The notes below the pieces were generated by a model that had not been told where the DNA came from, searched no databases, and saw only the letters and a program-made list of their open reading frames with translations. A stretch of 64,000 nucleotides of DNA, from the NCBI GenBank assembly GCA_029721515.1, contig CM056550.1, positions 28,189,619 through 28,253,618 of the forward strand, given 5' to 3'. The translations under genes were made by a program, and so were the position numbers. Source of the DNA: Synanceia verrucosa. Lineage: Eukaryota; Chordata; Actinopteri; Perciformes; Synanceiidae. How positions within the stretch are numbered: position 1 is the first letter of the stretch; the number at the start of each line of letters is the position of its first letter. Below are positions 1-14,500 of the stretch, one piece after another.

Positions 1-1207
1 TACCACTGCGGAGACTGATTGGGGCTGCTTTCTCAGTCAGCAGCTTGTATTTATGGTAAATAACATATGCACATATAGCAATAAGCTGCACATGATCATG
101 ATGCCACTTGGGTCAGAGTTGAATTTTTTGACAGAAATCTGTGGTTGATCAGAAAATCAAACCAGCTCAGAGCTACAGGAAGCAACGAGGGGATGCAGCA
201 GTGGCAGATGGAAAGGGAATGTGCGGATCGGGATAAAACAAAGGCGGAAACAGAGGACAGGAAGAAAAGTAGGAGAGGAGGAGGGGAAAAGAAGGGGAAA
301 AAAAAACCTAGCGACAAAAATAAGGTTTACGTTAGTGGCTGGCCTCCGAGATGATTTTCCATATCAGCAGGCCAGAGGGAGCGGCCGAAATATGATTTTC
401 TCCTCAACTCGCAAAAACAGAAAACAGACAGAGAGGGGAGGGAGGTGACAGGAAAGAGGGGAAAAAGAGGAGAAAGGGAAAGAGATGAGTAAATGGAAAA
501 AAGATGGGAAATGGGGGAAGGGTGGAGATGTGAAAGATTAAAGAGCAGCTGTGGGAGGAGAGTCAACCAGGAATGCTGAGTATTTACACCACTAAACTGA
601 CTTATAATATCACTTCTGTTTGAAATCAGTGTAACTAATTTTTTGAATGTCTTCTGTAATTCAAGTTAACTTTTACAGCCCTTGGAGATGCTTCAAGATG
701 CCTCATGTAATTTCAAAAATGCATGGCTACTCAGCTGGAAACTGTCTTTAGTAGATGAGGTAAAGTGGACAGCATCAGTCTCTGTTTGACGTGTGTGTGT
801 GCTGCTTGTGAAACCAGCCAGAGTCTTCACATGAGCTGTGTTTTATTATGACTGGCTGAAAGGCCACTGATCTACAGTTGTACAAGGGGAAAAAAAAGAT
901 TTGGAGGAGAAAAAAAAGCTGTAAAAATATCCTGTCTGAGAAGAGGGTGAGGGAGAAGACGAAAAAGAGAGAAAATAAATGTCTAAAAGGGAAAGTTTCT
1001 TCTTCCTCCAAATTTATTATGACTACAGAGAGTGAAAATATCAAGCGCAACAAAAAAAAAACGGAGGGATTTCTGCTTTTAAATTGACTTCATCTGTGTG
1101 TTTCAGATCCAGCTGTATAAATAGACACACACACCTCTTTCTGATTTGTCGTCTAATATGCAGCGCTGCTCCATCTCCCTCTTGATTTATCCCATGCCCT
1201 CTCTCTA

Positions 1208-1245
<38 letters not shown>

Positions 1246-1319
1246 CAGACAGATTGGCAGACAGTTGAAGGCACTTGTGGTTGTGGTTGTTAGGGCTTCG
1301 GGTCGTGGTTGAGGTGAGG

Positions 1320-1356
<37 letters not shown>

Positions 1357-2510
1357 TTGTCGTAGTTGTCTCTGATGCTAGGTAGCATTTATGGGTAACG
1401 ACACAACCCACTACCTTTCTCTCTCTCTCTTTCTCTCTCTCAATCCAGTGACTAATTACCTGATTCCCCACGGATTTGTTTCCTCCTTCCCCGACAACTG
1501 TTCGTGGTTGTTCCACCAAATGAGAGCACACTGATAAGCGGAAAGGCGCTCAAATGGAGCCAAACTGAGTCGCGTCTGTTCGCCCAGTTCACTGAAACTA
1601 CAACAGAAATGAGATGAGAACACCCAAGCTCGCTCTTTATCTCGTCTGAGAGGTGGAATTAGGTTTTTAACTCCTTGTTTCAAGCTGCGTGTCCGAGCCC
1701 ATGTGATGTTTTTTTGAATCAAATCTTTAGCAGGGTAAAGCAGATTTAACTACGGGAGAAGAGAGGTGTTGAAAAGATGCATGGACCACCAAAAGATGTT
1801 TTTTTTTCTCTATTTCTATACACAGGTTATAGAAAACCTGGATGTAGCATCCGCTGGGTTTGGTTTAGTAAAACATGAACAGCTCTTCTATGGCATTTAC
1901 TCTTTTGTCTTTGATTAAGAGTTTAATTGGCTGATCAATATTCTGTAGTATTGGCCTATTGTTCAGGCCAAAATGTGTCCTGCGCTGAAACAATGCAAGG
2001 TCGTATTAAAGGCACTTAAATAAAAGCAATCTGGTTTCTCAGATGTGGTTTACAACACTGGAAAATTATCCTCATTCAGATCAGAGCTGAGAAAAAAAAA
2101 AGTCACCTCGAAGCTTTTTTTTATGTTCATAAATTCAAAAGAAAAAAATCTGATATGTGTGTCACATGAGGAGAAAAATAAGAATTGGGACACTTCAAGC
2201 CACAGTGTGAATGTAGCCGGAGGGGATTAATTTCTCTAGGGCAGGTCATGAAATTTCATTTTTCACAGCACCGCTCAATAGTGCTGCGGTGTCTGACTTT
2301 TTACCAGCCTCATGCTGCTGGGTTGTTGGTACTGAAATGTTTATATTTAAATGATATTGTAATTGCTATTACAGATTTTCAGTAGATTATAAATAAAAGT
2401 GAAAAGCTCTATGTGGCGTTGCTTGCTCTTTGACACCTCACTAACCCCCTCTCTTGAGTCAGATTTTACCAGCAAGCGCCCCTCTAACCTCCAGCCTCTG
2501 TGTCTCTCAG
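1..2510 (+). other. bahcc1: Intron of bahcc1 upstream of first visible exon
   Basis: The first visible exon begins mid-codon, so this stretch is inferred to be the 3' part of a bahcc1 intron. No coding exon was recognised. It holds purine-rich runs (about 230-540 and 880-1070), two (TG)n arrays at 1209-1242 and 1324-1355, and a CT-rich patch at 1418-1442. The end, with cctctgtgtctctcag at 2495-2510, is a normal acceptor. Confidence 0.75.
1209..1355 (+). repeat. Two (TG)n microsatellites
   Basis: Pure TG arrays at 1209-1242 and 1324-1355 are separated by about 80 bases of TG-rich unique sequence. They lie in the intron upstream of the first visible bahcc1 exon. Confidence 0.95.
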
Positions 2511-2669
2511 GTGCTTCCTTCATGGGTTCCTTCCTGGCCAGCAGCCTGGGGTCGCCGGCCTCCCACCCTCCTCACCCCTCTGGACCTGCTGCCTCTCCTT
2601 CTTCCCCTTCCTACAGGCCTGGACCCCATTCAAGCGCCTCCCCCATCTGGTTCCCCCATTCACATGAAG
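2511..2669 (+). CDS. bahcc1: bahcc1 visible exon 1 (residues 1-52)
   Basis: The acceptor is ctctcag|gt and the donor gaag|gtaaga. The exon is entered after the first base of a codon and left in phase 1. It encodes a Ser/Pro-rich stretch with the conserved MGSFLASSLGS and IWFPHSHE blocks typical of the BAHCC1 N-terminus. The ATG inside it (2522) is internal: the frame enters from an upstream exon and homologous residues precede it in the family, so it was not taken as the start. Confidence 0.93.
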
Positions 2670-3299
2670 GTAAGACACACACACATGCAGGAGGCAGCCC
2701 AGAGTGCTTGGATTCTCTGGTTAATCCAGGGCCTTGGTTTGGGATTAGATCGAGATGGAGCCATTAAGTGGTTTAACCAACACTGATCTGAGGCCAAACA
2801 CGCGCAGCACTGACGCCTCAGATGATGCTACTTATACCCTCCTCTGGCTCTGTATGTCGGCAAGCATGTGGCTTTGTGTTTGTGGCGTTTTTCTAGTTCG
2901 GAGCTCGAGCGGTGCGACGCTTTCAAAAATGGCACACAACCCCGACGCCTTCTTCTTCCTCTCGCACAGCACACACACCTTCATGCAGTATGGAAATGGC
3001 AGTGTAATCATTCATTCAGCCTCCCTACATTCGCCCCCCCTCCTTTCACTCAATCATCTCTCAGCCTCTTGCTCTCTTTTAGGGGTGAGTTTTAAGTTTC
3101 ATGAGCTCAGGCAACCCCACACACATACACACACTGAAACTTACCCCCATTTCCACCATCCTCTCCCTCTTCATAGCCTCCTCCCCCTTCGACCGCAACC
3201 CCACCCTCTGGGCCTCTTCTGGGCTAACCGACCTCCAACGGCCCCCTTCCTGATCATACAGACACACACACGCACACACAGGCACGCACACACACGCAC

Positions 3300-3340
<41 letters not shown>

Positions 3341-5310
3341 AAAAGTGCGCATCCACATACAACATGTCCTCTTTCGGCTGTTAACCGTTTGTGGTCAAAG
3401 ATTGAGCTTGACTTAGTTATCTGTCCCTCTCAGGTATGTGTGTTTCTGTCTGTGTTTGACAGCGAGATGAGTCTAAATAGATAACCTCCAAAAAAGGCTT
3501 CAACAGAAAGACATCTTCCGCCACAGGCTTTGTTTCTCAACTAACGGTGAAAAAGGTCCGACTCAGAATTTCATGTTTCTACAGTATTTCACAAAATGGT
3601 GAACGATAAAACTCAGTGGCGCCACCCTGGGACAGTCTTTGTCATCTCCGAATCTTTGCCTAGATGGAAAGCAGTCAGCTGTCGGTGCAGACGGTAACTT
3701 TTGTTTGTTGCTTTAACCAGTTCTCTGACCGCTGCACTTTGAACATGTCATAGCAGGAAAAGCACAGGTGTAATCAATAACATTAATTATGACTGCATTC
3801 CATTCAGGTGAGGCAACATCCTGGCATTGTGCGCGGTGCCTCACTCGACCAGAGCTGTCATTAAAATCTGCTTCTGACTTATTTCACAGCATGAATCAAC
3901 TTTTCCACCAGTTGTCGCAGTTTGTAGATACAAAATGTTTTGTGCAATCAAGAAAATTCCACCGACATAGGGGTAATTCCTGGTTTCGTAATATCAGCTT
4001 TTAATTGCTTTGTGCCAGAGGAGCGAAAGACGGCTTTTTCTGGAGGACGCTGCTGTTTACGAGACAGCTTTTTTTATTTCCCCTCCCATAACTTTTAATG
4101 TGTCACATCCTGTCGGTGAAGAAGTGTACACACCAGAATTTAATATGGGCAAATAACACACCTCTCCACTTCTCTGCAGCCCAAATTTGTGATTTAAGCT
4201 CATAAGATGAACTCGTAAGAGCCGTGTTTTTACACCGAAATCTCTCCTGATGCAGCTTCGGAGCTTGAAAGGAGACAAGAGTTTTGTTTGTACAACTGCC
4301 TCATTTGCAGCTCATCGAGCGATAAATAGCAACAGTTAAGCCCCGAAAATGAGCGCCTAATGTCGCCCGGAGTGAATGTCTTAAATCAGATTCATAGAAA
4401 GAGTCGAAGGCAGGGACGAGAGAGCAACGGCGGTGAAAAGAGAGTGAGGGAGTGTGTGTGTGTGGTGGGAGAGTGTGTGCGCCTATCAGACGGATTTTGT
4501 GTCTGTGTGGCTTGGCTTTGATGTCTGAACACACACACACACACACACACTTGTGCGCGGACACACACGCACACACTACAAATGATTGTTTTTAAGAATT
4601 CAAGCCAGGGAGCTCCGGTAGGCGGTCTGCCAGCTGGCCACGGTCCAGAGAGTGGAGCGTAGCCAGCACAGAGAGAAGAAACCTGGCCGACACACACACC
4701 ACAGACACACACACACAGCCACAGATGAGACATATTCACGGTGAAATGCACAGTTGTTTGAAAAACAGAGCATATCCCGTCACACACAAAGCACTGACGC
4801 ACACACCTCTGCCTCTTCCACACCTGTCCTTGTTTTTTTGTCCCCTCTCTCATGTGCTCTCGCTCCTCTTCTTACCTCCCTTTCCTCTTTCCTCTCATCT
4901 CAGCCATCTCAAAGCTCTCCACTTCCACTTCCTCCTTCATCTCCCAACATCCACACACACACACTCCCCTCTCCATACGCCTCACAGCAGCACCAGATTG
5001 GGGGCTTTTCATATTTACATCCTTGTTCTGCTGGTGCCTCTTTTACTTTTACTGTCTTTACATTGTTTTTTTTTCAATCACAGACCTCCTTCTTTCCTTT
5101 CTCCCCCCTTCAACTTTCCCTTTTTTTCCCCACCATGTCCCTCTGTCACCGTCTTTGTTCCCCTCGTCCTCCTTCTCATCTCCCCTCCCCTCCCTCCCTC
5201 CTGAGTTTTATCACTCATCATTACCCGGGGGATTGGCTTTAGATGGCTGATAGAGCCTTTTGGCTAATTGTCGCCATTTAGATTCACTGGTTGTTAACCA
5301 GTTGGAGTAA

Positions 5311-5349
<39 letters not shown>

Positions 5350-5886
5350 TACACGCGGTGGCGTGTACACAGCATTTACATTGCAGCATGAACACTCAGA
5401 CACACTGAGCGCCACACACACATGCTGAGTAGTGAGGGGGTGTCAGTGGTTTTGCAGTGCGACTGTGGAATGCGTAGGATGAGTTTTTATGGAGTGCTGT
5501 TTACTTTGGCCACCACCGTTAAACTTTTAACGGCTGCCAATTAACGGGCCGGCAAGGACACTCTGTGGGGCATGAAACCAGCTGCTGAAGCACACACACA
5601 CACAAGCCTTTTGGCCCCATAATGTGGAGTTGTGTGCCTCGTGTGTGTTTGCGTATGTGCGTGAGCCTGTGGCGATTTTGCTGTGTTTTCCCCCTCCTCA
5701 ACCACCACAGCAACGCCACACACACCAATCCTCAACCATCCGTACACCCGTTCACCTCCCACCAACATAAACCACCAAGACTCTATCGTGTGTTACAGTT
5801 CAATGTCCTTGAAGATGAGGAACAGAGTGGAACGACCGTTCACCTCACTGTGACCTCCTGGGAGGACTGTGTGTGTGTGTGCGCGT

Positions 5887-5918
<32 letters not shown>

Positions 5919-8900
5919 GCCTTTGGGGGGGTTGCGATGCTTCATACTATTTGTCTTGGGTTTGGGAAAAAAATGTGTTTTGTAGAAGAGCAAATTCCAT
6001 CTAGTTAAATGCTGCAAGCACTTGGCAGTAGATGTCTGCTGTGGTTTTTGTCACCACTTCGTCCACTGTAAATAATGTCAACTTATGTGGCGTGTTTGTG
6101 CAAAAAGTGCATTTTTTGTGGTTCAAGTTGCACTGACTGGCCATATTTTTTTATCTCCAAAAATGACCCTATTACATGATAGATTGTAGAGATAAACTGT
6201 TTGTTTAGAGGGCTGCTGAATGTCAACGCTGCAGAGAGACATCAATTCTTTTCCCTCTCCCTCCCTCTGACAGGGTACCCCAGCTATTCAGGAAGTCTTG
6301 CTTCTCCCTTTCTCCCCATGAGTCCCCTGGATCACCATAGCAACGGTCTCTATGGACAGCACCGTTTCTATGAAACTCAAAAAGGTAGGTGTCGGTGTAT
6401 GTGTATGTGTGTGTGAATGTGACAGCGTGAAAAAAATGCTTTATACCTCCCCAAACTGCTTAATCAGCACTCACCACAGGAGCAAGAACAGCTGGCAACT
6501 TGTGGTCTGGTTTTTCAACTTGGCAACTTCTCATTCCCTTTTCTCCACATATCAACTTAATGTAGTGATTTTAATACATCTCTAAGCAATGTTTTTACCA
6601 ACCACTTTATAATCCAAATTTCTAGAAACGTTCAACTCAGTGTCTTTAATTCTTCTCCTCTTCCAGATCACTTCTACCTGAGAGGCCTTCCTCCCCAGCC
6701 CCCTCTGCTCTCCACCAGTCACAGCCTTCCTCCTCTGTCCAGGTCCACCCCAGGCCACCCACTCGGCTCTTGCAGCCGAGAGACGGACAATGGGGGAGGA
6801 GGAGGAGGTGGGAAGAGCACCAAGGATGTGGGTGAGAAAGGACTTCCATCTGTGTCGAAGACGAAGGAGCGATCGAGCAGCAAGGAGCGGCACCAGGAGA
6901 GCAAAGAAAAGCTTCACCATCAGACAAACCCTGCCCCCGCTCCATCCAGCCACCACCACCAAGCTTACCCCCACCCTCACCATGCCCTCCTTCCTCACCT
7001 CACACCACAGGGCAGAGAGGAGGATCACAGACACTCTGTGGAGCGACACAAGGAGTACAGAGACGATGACTCGGGCAGTCAGGAGACCAAACATATGAGT
7101 GCCTGTAAACTGTCCAGTGAGACTGGTTCTGGTGGAAAAGGGGGAGCGCTGGGCAGCTGCAGTGGCGGCGGGGTTGGTAGACCTCCATCTGGAGGAGGCA
7201 GGCGGTGCTCCAAGGACGGACCCATAAATGGGGAGATGAGGATCAGTGAATCCTCAGCTTCTTCGAATGAATGTATGAGAAGAGGTGCGGCCGCGGCGAC
7301 GGCCATCTTTGCGCCTTCAAACTCCCACTCCTTGGCCTCCTACTCCATGCCTCCCCCTCCGCCGCCTCCTCCTCATGCTTTGCACATGGGCTCCACAGTG
7401 GCAGGAGGGTGGCTACATCATGCACATCACCACCCTGAGTTCTACTGTCCCCCAGCCCCTCTTACACTGACACCCTCCAAAGATCCAGCATCTACGCCTG
7501 CAGGGTCCAGCAGGGAGGCAAAAGTACTTGGCCCAACTTACGTGCCCTCTGTAGGGCAACTGGGAGATCTGGCAACCAGCGACTGTCGTGGAGCAGGAGG
7601 AGGTGGGAGAAAGTCAGATGACAAAAGTGTAGAAGGCCCTTATGAAAGTCCCTCTCATCATCACCTCAGCCGACTTAACAGTTGCCAAAAGAAGGATAAA
7701 TCCCAGCCACACCAGCAGCAGCAGGGATATGGCAAGGCTGACAAACCTCCTGACTGGAACCACCAGACGCAGCACTTCCACAAAGCCAGCTCCAACGTGA
7801 GCTCTCAATCTGAGCTGCGCTCCTGCAGCCTGGACAGGTCCTCATCTTTCAGAGATGTAGAGGTTGTGGATGATGTTTACCGGCCCTCACTCCCACTAGA
7901 GGCCCAGGGCACACACCCTGGTGTTGGACAGAGCACACCCAAGAATGTTCCCGATTCCAGCACTCCTCCCTTCAGGGACTGTTCCCACTCAGGTCCTCAT
8001 CCTGACGGGAGGGTGGGGTCAGAGGCAACATCTCTGAGGGAGGGACAAAAAGTTGCAAGGATACGGCACCAGCAGCACAGCAGCCACGGAGCAAGTGCAG
8101 AAGAGAGGGGACGAGACAGACAGACAGCTGCTTCCTGGGGGTCTCAAGGAGGCTACCACGAGGACCAGAGAAAAGGCTCCCATCATGCATCAGCTGGAAA
8201 TGGTGAAGTAAGAGGGCTCAGCGCCAGAGCCCCAAGCAGTGACCACAACCAGCCCCATTCTCAACCGCCTCCACCTTCCTCCCACTCCTCATCGCACACT
8301 GCCGGCAGTGAGGGCAGTGCCATGAAGAACCTTATGAACTACAGCTCCCAGCAGCCTCTGCTGCTGCCACAGCGGGGCCCCTTTGGAGGCCTGGGCTGCC
8401 TCAAGCAGAGTGAAGAGAAGGGGGACCGAGGGGGAGCTAAAAGCAACACCTCCCCACAAGACCCCCCCAAACCGTCGCTCCCTCCTCGCCGTGGCTCTGC
8501 TAACGAGGGAGAGAGGGGGGACAGAGGTGGGAAGGAAGCAGGGGAGGCAGGTGAGGGGGAGGTGCGACAGCCTCCGGTGGGTATTGCGGTTGCGGTAGCC
8601 AGGCCCCCTCATCGTTCCCCAGACAACACCCCCGGACACAGCAGACAGGGCAGGGTGCTGCCCAGCATGAAAGGTCAGACATCATTAATGCTCCTTGCGC
8701 TGAAAGTCAATTAATGCTATTTCTGTGCTCTGGGCTACAAAAAATCCATGATTAAACACTTGAGCACAGCTATTGGTGGTGTACAGTATTTCTTGGCCCA
8801 TTTTGACATTTTACTGGGGATGTATTTCTGTGACTAACTGGCCAAAAACAAAGGAAACTTTGCAGGGAAGCTTTAAGCATGTCAGACCTTTTAGAAATGA

Positions 8901-11033
8901 CTTCAGTCTATACTTGCTATTTTACACAGGTAGAAATTCGTTGTAAAGAGATGCTGATGTATGCGTGGGCAGTGGGTATCGAAGTCTTCAGAATTGTAGA
9001 GCATTACTTTGCAAGAGAAGGTTTCATTTCTGACATGCTATGGTCATCACAGTATGACTTATATGTACAAGTATCTGCAGGTGGACTTACCTTTTCCCTT
9101 TCATTCATGTTCAAAACATGAGACATAAATAAAGCTTGACATGACAGATTGATGTTATTTTTTAATGACAACTTAGGTGTGTCACGCCCCGTGTATCCTC
9201 TCGGTCGGGAGGCAGAGGAGAGGAAGAGGATGACCGAGGAGCAGCTAGGCCTTCATCACCTGGACAGAGACAGAGAAATGATCATCAGGTAGACTGAAAA
9301 CACCAATGCACATGAACACTCTACGTGCACACGGCACCATCTTTTCATTTTTGCCTCTCATCTGATAAGCTGCAGTTCTTTTATTCTCTCAGCTTCTCTC
9401 TCTCCCAGTCTGAGCCTCTGGTTCTTTTTTCTCTCATCCCCTCACGCCATTTACTCTTCTCACCCTTTGATGTGGTATTTCTGTACCCCATCATTCTCTC
9501 TCTCCCCCCTTCTCTCTCTTTCTCTGGAAGAGATGTGGTGCATTAATGTTACAGGGACTAATACGGATGTCTCTGAAGTATCAGGCTCTTATTATGTAGT
9601 CATATTAAGGGAAGAAAACATATAATGAGAACTCATAGACCGGGCACAAGATGATGGCTGTTCCTGTTGCCGTCACATTTCCTTTTCTTGATGATTATAA
9701 TGGTAGTAGTGGTAATGAAGATGACAAGGCTGAAGATAATGATCATAATGATGGTGATGATGATGATGGTGACAATGAGAGGGATAATCAAGATAATAAC
9801 AAAGTTCACCCCGCCTACTGCCATGACAGGGAAAACAAGGATCGTGTGGAGTTTGCCAGGATCCACCCATCTAGTAGTTGCCATGGTGACCTGACCTCTC
9901 ACCTCTTGGTTCCCGGAGGGGCCAGCAGGTTAGGGACGGACCCTGTTGCACACCCGGCTCATCACCACTGGATGCAAAGGACAGGAAGTCCCTCCCTCTG
10001 GATGGGGCACTCATACGGTGAGTCATGCAGCTTTAATGCTTTTTATTTTAAGATCAATATGTTTTCATTGAGATCAAATGGAATATCATTATTTCGTTTT
10101 TGGGGGGGTCTGATCTATTTCCTGGAAATGCTGTCTTGAGAGAAACCTCAGTGTTTTGAATCTAAAAACTTTTATTTATGGGCTACAGGTTGAGCAACAA
10201 TTCATCATATGAGCTATAATAAATGAGCTATGGAGACTAGTAAAATAAATCAAACAGGTAGAAAAGAGCAAACTTCAGGTACTCGTGCACAGAGGGGCAG
10301 GAGTCACATGAAGTAGAAGCAGTTCGACACCACTTTCATAAACAATCCCTTGATGCTATAAAAGGCTGCTATTGAAACATGACATTACGTCTGCTTCTGA
10401 ATGCAAACTATTCTCTACATGTTGGTAGAGCACCAGCAAGTTTCCTGTGTTTGAAGATTTGCCCTTTAAGCACACTATTATCTGTAGTAATAAAATAAGT
10501 ATTTAAATGTTGCCCTCATTTGACTGTGTTAATGTGTGCATCGTTATTCCAGGTCTAAGCCACGTGGGAATGAGCCCTGGCTTCCCACCAGGTCTGCCCA
10601 GCCCTTTGCAGCCCGTCTTAGGGTCACTCACCCAAGACCCCAACTCCCCGCTGGTGGTTCTTCCCACAGAACCGGGGCCTCATCATCACCTCGGTACACT
10701 ACACTTTTACAGCAGCGCACACACACACACACACACACACACGCGCACACATCCAGCCGAGCCCATATACATTGCTGTCTACTCATACTTGCTGCCTCCT
10801 GCCTCCCTCCCTCTCTCCATTTGTACCATCTGAGTCACTGCCATTTCTCTCCCAGAGTTTTAGTATCATTGGCTAATCATAATATAATGCTCAACTAAGT
10901 CCCTCTGTCAGTGGGACCATGTTTTATGGCTTCGTTAATGGGAGCAGCTATTCCATCGCCCCTCCTCTGCATGTGCCCGGCGTTATGCAAACCAATTCAA
11001 CTGGCGTTCATCTCTTCTGCAGCGGAGCGCTGG

Positions 11034-11122
<89 letters not shown>

Positions 11123-11530
11123 AGGCGAGTGTGCGTGTGTGTGTGCGTGTGTGTGTGTGTGCGTGTGTGTGCGTGTGTGTGTACCTCTATGGTTAGTCAT
11201 GTTCATGTCTGGAACAACATGAGAAATTGCTCGGTGTTAAAGGTTGTGCCGCACATCTCAGCCATTGCTAGAGAGGGGAAAAGTGTGTGTGTGTGCCATT
11301 GTGTGTGCGTGCGTGCGCGTGTGTGTGTGTATGCGCGCACATGCACATCAACACTGCTTTGCAAACAGGCTGTGAAATTTAATTATCTCCCGCCTCCCTC
11401 GCCTCGCTCCGTGGGAGTTCCTGCAGAGAGGGGAAGTGCATCCACTGAACCCTTCCCCTGGGAAACATTAGCCCACTCAGGCTAATCTCACAGAACAAAG
11501 GTTCCCAGCGACAAGGCAGCCAAGGAGGGA

Positions 11531-11590
<60 letters not shown>

Positions 11591-14500
11591 TGTGTGCGTG
11601 CGTGTGCGTGCGTGCGCATATATGTGTGTGTGTGTGTGTGTGGGGTATTTACATGTGTGTATCTGAATTCATATGTGGCCAGGGACTTTGAAGAAAATAT
11701 GTTTCCCTGAATAGAGAAACACCATCATTAGAAACAGAGAGCATTAAAGAAGTGAATGGAGGATGTGAAGCATGCATTCGTTGGCTGTGTCTGAGGCCGA
11801 TATACAGCTCGCTCAGGTCACGATCACTACATGTTTAGCTACAGTGGCCGAGCTCCTCTGTAACCTCACGTACCGCATTCAAAAGAGCAATTCAAGAGTC
11901 CATTGACGCAGTTTCTCTTAATGACTTTTCCTGCAATACTGCTGCCTTGAAAATATGTTGTTCAAAAGGTATGAGTTTGGTAAGGGAGTCTTACTTTCTT
12001 TTTTCTTTTTTTGTGTCAAACAAAATGCTAAACAGTCTCTCGTTTCTTGTTATCTCTGTTTCCTACTCCAGATGTTCTGGAGCAGTCTGGTCTGTGGCCC
12101 CCTGTGTACGGAGGCAGAGGCCCTCCATCTCACCTGCAGCATCACACCGTTTACTCCCGCTCCTCTTTCCTACGGCAGCAGGAGCTGTATGCCCTGCAGC
12201 ACCAGCAACACCAGCAGCGAGCCATAGAGCACATGCAGCGCCACTCCTTAGGACAGGTACAACTAATACTAATATAACTAGGTACATCTGGTTATACTTC
12301 AGTTTAAACTTGCGAAATGCTGTTAACATATTATTGTGAAACTGTGGGCAAGTGAGAACGAGGAAGTGTGGACTTTTTTGTGAACTTATGCAATCGTTAG
12401 TTGACTAAGATACTGCACCACTAATCATTTGTCTCTAAACTATTTCTCAACACTTAAAGAAGAGCCTATGCAAAGTGTTGGCAAAAGCTTTCATTGACCA
12501 AGAGATACTTTTGACCCCTTTTTTTCAAGGCTCTCTCAGAGCATTTTTTTTACATTTCTGTTGTATTGTCCTATTGTTCATTTTAAACTATTTTAATGCA
12601 TCTCCTGCTTGAAATATAATGGATGAGAAAATATTTTAATTAATATGAAATATAACACGTTTCTGCAAACATTTTGAAGATTTTCTTCCACTTCCACAGC
12701 GAAAACACGAGGAGCACACTATAACCATCGAGGACTCCCCCCACGAATCCTCTCCATCCAGGACTCCCTCCTCCTCATCCTCTGCTTCATCCACCACCTC
12801 CTCTCACATGGCTAAACCCTTCTCCCACACCCCTCCTCCACAAAAGACACCCACGCCGTCTCCAGGGATGTGTCCCAGCAGCCGTCAATCACCCTGCTAC
12901 CACTCCCCATCCAGACGACCTCACCCACCCAACCCCCTAACTCCTGCGCCAAGCCCGGCAGCAGCGGCGCCCCGTTCCCCAGCGCTCAGCCCTGCTCCTT
13001 CACTCCTCTCAAAGGGGCTGGAGAGGGGCAGCGACAGAGTGGAGGGACAGCCACCTCAGGACTATCCACAATCTCTAGAGCCAGGTGAGTGTGGAGAAGT
13101 CTGTGGGTGGGTTAATGAATGCAATGTTGGAATTTAAGGAACAGTCAGATAACAAACATACAGACAGTGAGTCAGACGAGGCAGAGACAGCGATAGTGAT
13201 AGAAAAAAAAGACTGCAGCAGAAATGTAGCACCCCTCTTTGAAGCGTGGGCTCCTTTTGATTTTGCAGAAATTGTTTGAAGCTGATCCCTTGCTCTGTGT
13301 GTCCTTGTGTGCGTGTGCGTGTGTGTGTGTGCAATTTTCTGTGAAAGCTAAAGAGGGACAGCGGGCAGGTCAGCCATTAAGGTCAGAGAAAGCATATGGG
13401 CACTCAGTGTGTGCATGTGTTGACCTGCCAGCGTGCACGTGTGTCTGAGATTGCTTGTGTGACACAAGAGGAAGAACAGTGAAATCCTCCAGCGGGCCTT
13501 TCTTACCCTTCAGGGATCCTTGAGAAGTACAGGTGGATGGATACACATTCATCTGGCCGTGTTGTCATGGGGCGGAGGGATATCATCAATAATATGAGTG
13601 CAGGGGTGACAGAGCAATCACAGGGCATCGGCAAGGTGTCATCAATATCCCACATAGATCTATACACTCACTCACACACATACAGTGCATGAAATACTGT
13701 ACACAAACACACGTGATCGCACACCCTGTTGTCAATGTATTATGCCAACTGTAATCACATGCTTTATCCTGTCTGCCTGAGCAGAATGGAAATTAATTTA
13801 AAAGTAAAAGGGGGAGATTTTCTATTTTCTAATGATGCCTATGAACAAATTTGTATGTACAGCTGTCAGAGTGTGGAAAGGATCAGAAGTCCTACTTGAC
13901 CTTTACATTCTCATGTTTCTTTCAGACCTACCGCCTGTTTACACCTACCCTCTGATCACCATGGGTTACAAGGCTGGACCCTCACCTCCTGAAGCTGGAT
14001 TGGCTGAGCAAACGGCGGTGGAGGTGGAGCCGGCGGAGCCCGAGTCTAAGTCACCTCCACATGCGTGTCGCATCACCATAGAAGAGGAGAGGAGGGAGGT
14101 CGTGGAAGTGGTGGAACAGCGGTGTGGGGTTGTAGAGGAAGAGAAGGAAGAAAGGAGTGTGGAAACAAAAGGATGCTCAGAGCCTGAGAGCGAGATTTCT
14201 GGATTTCAGCCATGCCCGTCCCCATCCCCGGTCCCAACCTGCCCGACCACAGCCACAGGCAAAGCCCTAAAAGTAGAGCTCTCTCTGGGTTGCTCTGGCC
14301 AGAAGGCCGGCCTGGAGGAGCCTCAACTATCCAAAGAGCAGGAGGATGATGACGAGCATGGAAAAGAGGACAAGGAGGAGGATGAGGGAGAGAAAATGGG
14401 GCCTGAACCAACAGAATGTAGTGTCTCTGTGTTTGGAGAGGAGGAGGAGGATGGGGACAAAGATGGAGAGAATGTAGAGGTGGAGAAGAAGGGGAGCAGG

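Larger units (their letters stand above)
10694..12071 (+). other. bahcc1: bahcc1 intron after exon 6, microsatellite-rich
   Basis: A 1.4 kb intron holding (CA)n at 10718-10750, a long (GT)n/(GC)n array at 11036-11182 and a compound GT/GCGT array at 11531-11641. About 10% of its length is dinucleotide repeat. No exon was recognised. Confidence 0.85.

Noticed and set aside
2522..2524. ATG in the first visible exon as the bahcc1 start codon
   Set aside because: The exon begins in phase with a preceding codon and the family has conserved residues before this Met, so the real start lies upstream of the window.
4725..5250. Three overlapping plus-strand open frames of 130-160 aa
   Set aside because: They lie in a pyrimidine-rich intron tract, overlap one another in all three frames and encode only Leu/Ser/Pro/Phe-rich strings.
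6790..7098. 102-aa frame overlapping exon 3
   Set aside because: It is a shadow in a different frame from the conserved BAHCC1 frame.
10911..11485. Cys-Val repeat proteins over GT arrays (here and at 3079, 34064, 39395 and elsewhere)
   Set aside because: These are direct translations of microsatellites, not genes.
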